5,176 bases of DNA, taken from assembly GCA_005799205.1 (NCBI GenBank), contig SYHM01000188.1:1-5176 (forward strand), in the 5' to 3' direction. Made by a program: the position numbers and the translations under genes. Within the stretch, counting starts at the first letter, position 1, and each line of letters starts with the position of its first letter. This DNA is from Planctomycetia bacterium. GTDB lineage: Bacteria > Planctomycetota > Phycisphaerae > Phycisphaerales > SM1A02. The notes beneath the pieces are model-generated. The model was not told the origin of the DNA. It saw only the letters and a program-made list of their open reading frames with translations, and ran no database searches. Of this stretch, positions 1 through 4,018 are shown in pieces.

Positions 1-1268
1 CCGAGTGGACCGCCAACTCCCTGCGAGTAGACAGCACTGCGATATGAATCATCCCCCGCCTCGTCGAAGAGAAATCCAGCGCCGAACACGCCAGTGCCGA
101 GGCTCCAAGCGCCGGTGTCGTATCTGTCATTCCCGGCGCGATCCATGAGGATGCCAACTCCGAAGAGGCCAGCGCCGCACGCAAATGAGGCTCCCGAGTA
201 GTGGTCATTGCCGCTGAGGTCATCGATGAGAGAGACTCCAAAGAGCCCAGCCGCGGGCCCCTGGGTCGCGCCGCCTACATAGCGATCGTTGCCAGCACGA
301 TCGAGCACCGCTTGATTACCGACATAGGGTTGGTCCCATGTGTAAGAGTCGTCACCTCCGGGATCGAACACGGCGGCAATCTGACGCATGTCGTAGGTAT
401 TGTTCTCGAGCGAGCCAACGATGACCCATCCGATCCCTTCGACGCGCTCGCCAGCCAGAACCGCGCCACTCACAGCAGGTGCGATGTCAGGTGAAAGTGG
501 CTCAGCCACGCACGCGGCCCAATCACACGTTGCGCTGATACCTGAGTCGATGTGCGCGAGCGTGCGCGCGACCGCGAGCATGACCCCCTGATCGCTCATG
601 TCGATCGCGCGCCTCGCACGCTCTGCGAACGGGGCGAGTCGTTGTGCGGTTGCGGGGCTGAGACTCATCTCGCGCGTGAGAATCGCTAGAAAGTCAAGAC
701 TCTCTGCGCTCGAAGGTCGGTCATGGAGCGCTGGCTCGAAAAGCAGCCTCGGTTGATTTAGAAGAAAGTCGAGAGCAAAAATGGCACCCTGAGGATTGGC
801 GACCGGAAGGTCTCCTTGGCAAGGTGGTAGCAAATCTTTGGGTGTTCCGAAGGCCGTGCAGATGAGCTGCGCTGAGCGTCGTTGGTTCGAGGGAGCCGCA
901 ACCAACCCGGTTGCAGTCTCGGCTGCGATCAGCGGAGCGGCAGTGCGTGCTGCGATGTCAGCGAGCGCGAGCGGGCGCGAAATCGCTTCACGCATCGGAA
1001 TCGACATCAAATCGTCGGGCGCTCGGCTGCAAAAATGTGTGAGGTCGCTCATCACCAGCTGAAGGGGGGTACGCAACTTGTGCGTATCGAGCAGCGGTCC
1101 GAGCAACTGCGAATCAGAAGCCGGATCGAGCAGCGACGTCGCTCGAGCGCACACACGCGTGAAGGCGCGATCGAGCGGTTCCTCTTGATCAGAACCCATT
1201 GGGTTCGCCGCGAAACCTCCCGCGACGACGAGCATGCAGATTCCACACGAGATTGAATGGCAACGCAT
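1..1268 (-). CDS. Exported protein with C-terminal G-(N/D)-D-x-Y tandem repeats, unknown function (partial)
   Basis: An uninterrupted minus-strand frame begins at the ATG at 1268-1266 and runs off the left edge, giving 422 residues without a stop. The N-terminus (MRCHSISCGICMLVVAGGFA) has a short polar start, a hydrophobic core and small residues near 20-21, so it reads as a signal peptide. Residues 26 to about 290 are Ala/Leu/Arg-rich, probably helical, and match no family I recognise. From about residue 301 a Gly-rich repeat starts, with units of the type D-R-A-G-N-D-R-Y followed by about 18 residues of the form G-x-G-x-F-G-x-G-x-L. The repeat glycines fall at 305, 326, 353, 380 and 405. 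Such arrays occur in uncharacterised planctomycete proteins and may form a beta-helix or bind metal through the N-D and D-D pairs; that is inference. I chose 1268 because the signal peptide follows it directly and no in-frame ATG lies close upstream. No Shine-Dalgarno is visible. It is divergent from the rluB-like gene. The C-terminus is missing. Confidence 0.82.
   Translation of the reverse strand, partial: MRCHSISCGICMLVVAGGFAANPMGSDQEEPLDRAFTRVCARATSLLDPASDSQLLGPLLDTHKLRTPLQLVMSDLTHFCSRAPDDLMSIPMREAISRPLALADIAARTAAPLIAAETATGLVAAPSNQRRSAQLICTAFGTPKDLLPPCQGDLPVANPQGAIFALDFLLNQPRLLFEPALHDRPSSAESLDFLAILTREMSLSPATAQRLAPFAERARRAIDMSDQGVMLAVARTLAHIDSGISATCDWAACVAEPLSPDIAPAVSGAVLAGERVEGIGWVIVGSLENNTYDMRQIAAVFDPGGDDSYTWDQPYVGNQAVLDRAGNDRYVGGATQGPAAGLFGVSLIDDLSGNDHYSGASFACGAGLFGVGILMDRAGNDRYDTGAWSLGTGVFGAGFLFDEAGDDSYRSAVYSQGVGGPL
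3..368 (-). repeat. Coding tandem repeat, about 26 residues per unit
   Basis: This region encodes residues 301-422 of the left-edge protein. Units read G-G-D-D-S-Y, A-G-N-D-R-Y, S-G-N-D-H-Y, A-G-N-D-R-Y and A-G-D-D-S-Y, with spacings of 21, 27, 27 and 25 residues between the aligned glycines. Between these cores lies a second conserved piece, G-(L/V)-F-G-(V/A)-(S/G)-x-(L)-(I/L). The array continues past the window edge, so the total number of units is unknown. The units are clear at protein level but diverged at DNA level, so this is an old repeat rather than a recent expansion. Confidence 0.8.
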
Positions 1269-1312
1269 CTGCGCGCAAGCATAGTTGCCGTGAAAACCGC
1301 TACCTTGTGGGG
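1269..1312. promoter_or_regulatory. Divergent spacer between the exported repeat protein and rluB
   Basis: These 44 bp separate two divergent start codons and would normally carry, or sit beside, promoters in both directions. I see no convincing -35/-10 pair and no operator-like inverted repeat in it. TTGAAT (1253-1258) and CATAGT (1280-1285) on the plus strand are 21 bp apart, too far for a standard sigma-70 site. The promoters may reach into the N-terminal coding regions on either side. Only the geometry supports this call. Confidence 0.25.
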
Positions 1313-2173
1313 ATGCCTCGACGCGCGCGAAAACCATCCCATTCCTTCACGGACGCATCACGTGGCGTTCGCCTTCAGAAGGTCATGGCCGATGCGGGAG
1401 TCGCGTCGCGTCGCACAGCCGAGGTGATGATCTCTGAGGGGCTTGTGACCGTCAACGGCGAACTGATTGATGCGCTCCCCGCGTGGGTCGATCCAGCGAA
1501 GGACAAGGTGCAGGTGGATGGTCGTCCGCTTCGCAAGTCCGAGCAACATGTGTACGTGATGCTGCACAAACCAGCTGGGTATGTCTGCACGAATTCGGAC
1601 CCCGAGGGACGGCGCCTCGCGACCGCGCTTGTCGAGCATCCGACGCACGCGCGCCTCTATCCGGTCGGACGACTCGACATGGACTCGAGTGGACTTCTGT
1701 TGTTGACCAACGATGGTGAACTTGCGAATCGACTCACCCATCCACGCTATGAGGTGCACAAGGAATACGAAGTCATGGTGAAGGGGCGACTCGAGCCAGA
1801 TGATGTTGCTCGCCTCGAAGAGGGGATTTTTCTGCCCAGTGGCTCTGAACCAGGGTCGCGCACCCGTGAGTCACACCTAAAAATCTTGCGGCGCGATCCG
1901 ACTCGCACTGTGCTGACGATGGAATTGCGCGAAGGACGCAATCGACAGATTCGCCGGATGCTCGCCGACCTCGGTCATCCAGTGAAGAGTTTGAGACGAA
2001 TTCGGATGGGTCCTGTGCGTCTGCGCGGTCTTGCGATTGGTGCGTGGAGAGATCTCACCCATTCGGAACTCTCACAACTTCGAAAGGAGGCGTTCGCAGA
2101 TGCTGCGGCGATTCATCGCCGACGAGAACGTGCCACCAAGAGCACCCCTTCGCGCAAGACCGCGCGTACCTGA
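1313..2173 (+). CDS. rluB: 23S rRNA pseudouridine synthase, RsuA/RluB/RluE/RluF family (RluB-type)
   Basis: The product (286 aa) isomerises a uridine in rRNA to pseudouridine; the RluB branch acts on 23S rRNA in the large-subunit peptidyl-transferase region. An S4 RNA-binding domain spans roughly residues 19-66, with V-R-L-Q-K-V-M-A-D-A-G-V-A-S-R-R and V-N-G. The catalytic domain follows, with the family motif G-R-L-D-M-D-S-S-G-L-L-L-L-T-N-D-G at 119-135, in which D122 is the expected catalytic aspartate. The late motifs H-P-R-Y-E-V-H-K-E-Y (143-152) and E-G-R-N-R-Q-I-R-R-M (207-216) are also present. Both ends are basic (MPRRARK at the start, RRRER and RKTART at the end), probably for RNA contact. 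An open frame extends upstream to 1199, but ATG 1313 puts the S4 domain at the usual distance and avoids overlap with the divergent gene. There is no good Shine-Dalgarno. It is probably first in a three-gene plus-strand cluster. Exact target (RluB versus RluE/F or RsuA) is inferred. Confidence 0.93.
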   Translation: MPRRARKPSHSFTDASRGVRLQKVMADAGVASRRTAEVMISEGLVTVNGELIDALPAWVDPAKDKVQVDGRPLRKSEQHVYVMLHKPAGYVCTNSDPEGRRLATALVEHPTHARLYPVGRLDMDSSGLLLLTNDGELANRLTHPRYEVHKEYEVMVKGRLEPDDVARLEEGIFLPSGSEPGSRTRESHLKILRRDPTRTVLTMELREGRNRQIRRMLADLGHPVKSLRRIRMGPVRLRGLAIGAWRDLTHSELSQLRKEAFADAAAIHRRRERATKSTPSRKTART

Positions 2174-2187
2174 GCGAGCGAATCACC

Positions 2188-2421
2188 ATGCCACAATACG
2201 AATACATCAACGACGAGGACGGCGAGATCATCGTGCTACTTCGTCCCATGTCGCAAGCAGATGCCCCAGTCGACGATCCCACGGGTCGATCACGCAAGTT
2301 TCGCCGCAAACTCAGCACATTTGGGGTGACTGGAACGCAGTCGCCTTCTGGGGCCGGCCATGTCCACACTGGGGGATGTTGTCCGTGTGGCAAGCCGCAG
2401 TCCTCGTGTGGTAATCAGTGA
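2188..2421 (+). CDS. Small FmdB-like protein lacking the N-terminal zinc knuckle
   Basis: This is a 77-residue protein starting M-P-Q-Y-E-Y, the hallmark opening of FmdB-family zinc-ribbon proteins (M-P-x-Y-E-Y-x-C-x-x-C). Here the two N-terminal cysteines are absent: the segment reads I-N-D-E-D-G-E. The conserved stretch L-R-P-M-S-Q-A-D-A-P-V at 18-28 and F-R-R at 38-40 follow. The C-terminus holds four cysteines (C64, C65, C67, C74) and two histidines just before (H58, H60), inside G-G-C-C-P-C-G-K-P, which could form a separate metal site. The function of FmdB-type proteins is poorly known; the family was first linked to regulation of amide-related genes. The ATG lies 14 bp after the rluB stop, and the stop codon overlaps the next start, so co-transcription is likely. 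I chose ATG 2188 because the family motif begins exactly there; the frame is open further upstream inside rluB. The family assignment rests on the N-terminal motif and length. Confidence 0.8.
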   Translation: MPQYEYINDEDGEIIVLLRPMSQADAPVDDPTGRSRKFRRKLSTFGVTGTQSPSGAGHVHTGGCCPCGKPQSSCGNQ

Positions 2422-3164
2422 GCGCGATGCACATTCACGGAGTCGATTTTTCAGGGGCCGACAATGGAGGCCTCCACAAGATTCGCGTGGCATCGTGGAA
2501 GTCCACGAGCGAGGTCTCCGTTGAGCGGGCTGATCGAAGCGCACTCATGCGGATGATTCTCTCGTCAGCGAAGGGCCACGATCACCATCTTTGGCGTGTT
2601 GATGCTGCGTGTGGAATCCCCATGAGCACTCTTCGCGCACATGGCATTGAAGCGAACTGGCTCGCAGCGGCACGCTGGTCTGCGCAAAGTGGCTCACCCC
2701 GGGCATGGCGAACACAACTTCGGCTCATCTCGCGTGAAGAGCCTCGTCGCGTCACCGATGCCGAGGCGCGTACGCCGATGGCTCCAATGAACCTTCGGTG
2801 TTTCAAAGCGACATGGACCTTCATGTGCGAGGTGTTGTTGCCACTGCATGAGGCCGGCGTCTCGATCGCACCGATGGCGCTCGCTGACTCAACGGCGACC
2901 GTGTGCGAGGGAAACTCGACGAGCGTCTTGCATCGACTCGGTTTTCCAGCGCGTGGTTACAAGGGTGAAGGTGAACCGCCCGCGCGGGTCCGCGCCCTGA
3001 TCGCGCGGCGGCTCGAAGAGGCGGGTATTCCGATCACTGCGTCGCTGATGCAGCAAGCGATCGCCGACACCGAAGGGGACATCCTCGATGCACTGATTTT
3101 GTTGACGCCTCCGGTGCACTCAGTCGTGCCAGTCGAGGGGGCTGTCGAGGGATGGGTGTACTAG
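2418..3164 (+). CDS. DUF429-type RNase H-fold protein, predicted nuclease-like
   Basis: This is a 248-residue protein. The N-terminal G-V-D-F-S-G-A (8-14) is the first-strand motif of the DUF429 group, which is predicted to have an RNase H-like fold with acidic active-site residues. Further matches are W-R-V-D-A-A-C-G-I-P (59-68), the R-x-T-D-x-x-x-R-T-P-x-x-P-x-N-L-R block (111-127), V-L-L-P-L (139-143), and the C-terminal D-I-L-D-A-L (221-226). Candidate catalytic acids are D10, D62, E164 and D221/D224. The E-x-Y-P motif usual near E164 reads C-E-G-N here, an oddity. No biochemical role is established for this group; nuclease activity is prediction from fold only. GTG 2418 overlaps the upstream TGA by 4 nt (GTGA), which fits translational coupling; ATG 2427 is an alternative start giving 245 residues. 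It ends 7 bp from the convergent queE stop. No signal peptide or membrane segment is visible, so it should be cytoplasmic. Confidence 0.8.
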   Translation: MSAMHIHGVDFSGADNGGLHKIRVASWKSTSEVSVERADRSALMRMILSSAKGHDHHLWRVDAACGIPMSTLRAHGIEANWLAAARWSAQSGSPRAWRTQLRLISREEPRRVTDAEARTPMAPMNLRCFKATWTFMCEVLLPLHEAGVSIAPMALADSTATVCEGNSTSVLHRLGFPARGYKGEGEPPARVRALIARRLEEAGIPITASLMQQAIADTEGDILDALILLTPPVHSVVPVEGAVEGWVY

Positions 3165-3171
3165 CGGTCGC

Positions 3172-3849
3172 TCACACCCCGCGCGTGGCGGGATCCCAGA
3201 TGACTTTGTGCATCTGAATCTGCAGCCTGACATCGAGGCGGTCTCTCAGAATCCACTCAGCGAGTTCGCGCGGGTGCAATCCACGTGCGCCGAGAATCTC
3301 GAGCGCTGCTGGCTGTTCATGCACCGGTGAGAAGTGGACTGCACGGCAGCGCTTCACGAGGTCATGGGTGGCAGTGATCTCGCGAGCAAACTCATAGTCG
3401 CCGCGCGATCCGATCACGAACTTGACCTCATCGTGGGGTCGCAGGCGATCGAGATTCGCCCATTGCGTGCGGTGCGACTCTCCTGAATCTGGAGTCTTGA
3501 CATCGAGAATGATGTGAGCGCGAGGGTCGACCGCTTCAGTATCAATCGCACCTGACGTTTCGATGAGCACCGTGCGGCCTGCGTCGAGCAACCGCGTGAT
3601 GAGCGCATGGACGCCTCGCTGCGCGAGAGGCTCCCCGCCGGTGATCTCGATCACTTTGCAGGAGTGGGCGAGCGCTTCATCGACGAGCGAATCGATTGTG
3701 CGAGTTGAGCCCTCTCGGAAGGCGTACGAGGTATCGCAGTACGTACACCGAAGTGGGCAACCAGCGAGTCGGATGAACAGGCAGGGCGATCCCACCCAGG
3801 TTGATTCACCTTGAATCGAAAAGAAGATCTCGTTGATGCGCAGCGTCAT
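3172..3849 (-). CDS. queE: 7-carboxy-7-deazaguanine synthase QueE (radical SAM)
   Basis: The product (225 aa) converts 6-carboxy-5,6,7,8-tetrahydropterin to 7-carboxy-7-deazaguanine, a step toward preQ0 and queuosine. The N-terminus M-T-L-R-I-N-E-I-F-F-S-I-Q-G-E is the conserved QueE opening. The radical-SAM cluster C-P-L-R-C-T-Y-C (C31, C35, C38) has the canonical C-x3-C-x2-C spacing. Further motifs are I-T-G-G-E-P (69-74), E-T-S-G (97-100), D-V-K-T-P-D-S-G (116-123), and the C-terminal Q-I-Q-M-H-K-V-I-W (210-218). Length and domain layout are normal and the gene looks intact. ATG 3849 is chosen because it precedes the conserved N-terminus; upstream in-frame starts would run through a terminator and the tRNA. 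There is no Shine-Dalgarno. An intrinsic terminator ends 4 nt before the ATG, so expression may depend on read-through or a nearby unseen promoter. No other queuosine gene lies in the window, so whether the product serves tRNA queuosine or DNA 7-deazaguanine modification cannot be told. Confidence 0.95.
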   Translation of the reverse strand: MTLRINEIFFSIQGESTWVGSPCLFIRLAGCPLRCTYCDTSYAFREGSTRTIDSLVDEALAHSCKVIEITGGEPLAQRGVHALITRLLDAGRTVLIETSGAIDTEAVDPRAHIILDVKTPDSGESHRTQWANLDRLRPHDEVKFVIGSRGDYEFAREITATHDLVKRCRAVHFSPVHEQPAALEILGARGLHPRELAEWILRDRLDVRLQIQMHKVIWDPATRGV

Positions 3850-3853
3850 GGCG

Positions 3854-3889
3854 AAAGAAAAGTTGCCGCCACTTCTCAGTGACGGCAAC
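3854..3889 (-). terminator. Rho-independent terminator between tRNA-Leu and queE
   Basis: On the minus strand GTTGCCGTCACT pairs with AGTGGCGGCAAC (3889-3878 with 3873-3862) around a GAGA tetraloop. The stem is 12 bp with a single U-G wobble, and TTTTCTTT follows at once (3861-3854). The wobble becomes an A-C mismatch on the plus strand and the U-tract exists only on the minus strand, so it works in the minus direction. It lies 17 nt after the tRNA 3' end and would terminate the tRNA transcript. Its U-tract ends 4 nt before the queE start codon. Confidence 0.88.
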
Positions 3890-3906
3890 AGGGTTGTCCG
3901 ACCAAA

Positions 3907-3990
3907 TGCCCAGAAGAGGACTCGAACCTCCAAGGGATTGCTCCCGCCAGCACCTCAAGCTGGTGCGTCTGCCAGTTCCGCCACCTGGGC
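3907..3990 (-). tRNA. tRNA-Leu (anticodon GAG)
   Basis: This is an 84-nt class II tRNA. The acceptor stem GCCCAGG pairs with TCTGGGC with one G-U at the seventh pair, and the discriminator is A (3907). The D stem GCG/CGC has three pairs. The anticodon stem CCAGC/GCTGG encloses the loop TTGAGGT, placing GAG at positions 34-36, which reads CUC and CUU leucine codons. The long variable arm has a GGGA/TCCC stem with a GCAA loop, as expected for leucine. The T arm is GGAGG-TTCGAGT-CCTCT. No CCA is encoded (TTT follows the discriminator), so CCA must be added after transcription. It starts 28 nt after the stop of the upstream secreted-protein gene and is followed by an intrinsic terminator. Confidence 0.97.
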
Positions 3991-3998
3991 TAATAGGA

Positions 3999-4008
3999 GG
4001 GGGGGGGG
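3999..4008. repeat. Homopolymer run of ten G (C on the tRNA sense strand)
   Basis: Ten consecutive G residues lie 8 nt upstream of the tRNA-Leu 5' end, between the tRNA and a possible -10 box. Runs of this length are prone to replication slippage and to sequencing or assembly length errors. It is intergenic, so a length change would not alter a reading frame. It would change the distance between the candidate promoter and the tRNA. Confidence 0.9.
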
Positions 4009-4014
4009 AGTATA
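4009..4014 (-). promoter_or_regulatory. Possible -10 box for tRNA-Leu
   Basis: The minus strand reads TATACT here, five of six matches to TATAAT and 18 nt upstream of the mature tRNA 5' end, a plausible place for a tRNA promoter. A start point 6-7 nt downstream would fall inside the C-run. The region 16-18 bp upstream (CTCCGG or neighbours, inside the last codons of the preceding gene) does not resemble TTGACA, so the call rests on the -10 hexamer alone. The tRNA could instead be processed from the upstream mRNA. Confidence 0.35.
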
Positions 4015-4018
4015 GGGG

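Noticed and set aside
3..368. RTX (hemolysin-type) Ca-binding nonapeptide repeats
   Set aside because: The period is 25-27 residues and the G-G-x-G-x-D-x nonapeptide pattern is not repeated; only the N-D/D-D turn looks similar.
201..1256. Plus-strand open frames at 201-494, 796-1062 and 882-1256
   Set aside because: They are antisense to a continuous 422-codon frame with a signal peptide and protein repeats, and their translations show no domain-like pattern.
1199..1312. N-terminal extension of the rluB frame to an ATG at 1199
   Set aside because: It would overlap the divergent signal-peptide gene, its 38 residues resemble no S4-family N-terminus, and the S4 domain sits at the normal distance from ATG 1313.
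1358..1759. Minus-strand open frame of 133 codons inside rluB
   Set aside because: It lies opposite the S4 and catalytic domains of rluB, and its His/Arg-rich translation is what an antisense frame of GC-rich coding DNA gives.
3174..3195. Hairpin around CCCCGCGCGTGGCGGG as a terminator for the convergent genes
   Set aside because: The stem is short, lies inside the queE coding end, and no U-tract follows on either strand.
3850..3933. N-terminal extension of queE to a start at 3933
   Set aside because: It would read through the terminator and into the tRNA-Leu gene, while the conserved QueE opening begins at ATG 3849.
3996..4018. Intramolecular G-quadruplex on the plus strand
   Set aside because: Apart from the G10 run only one G4 tract and short GG pieces are present, which does not meet the usual four separate G3 tracts.
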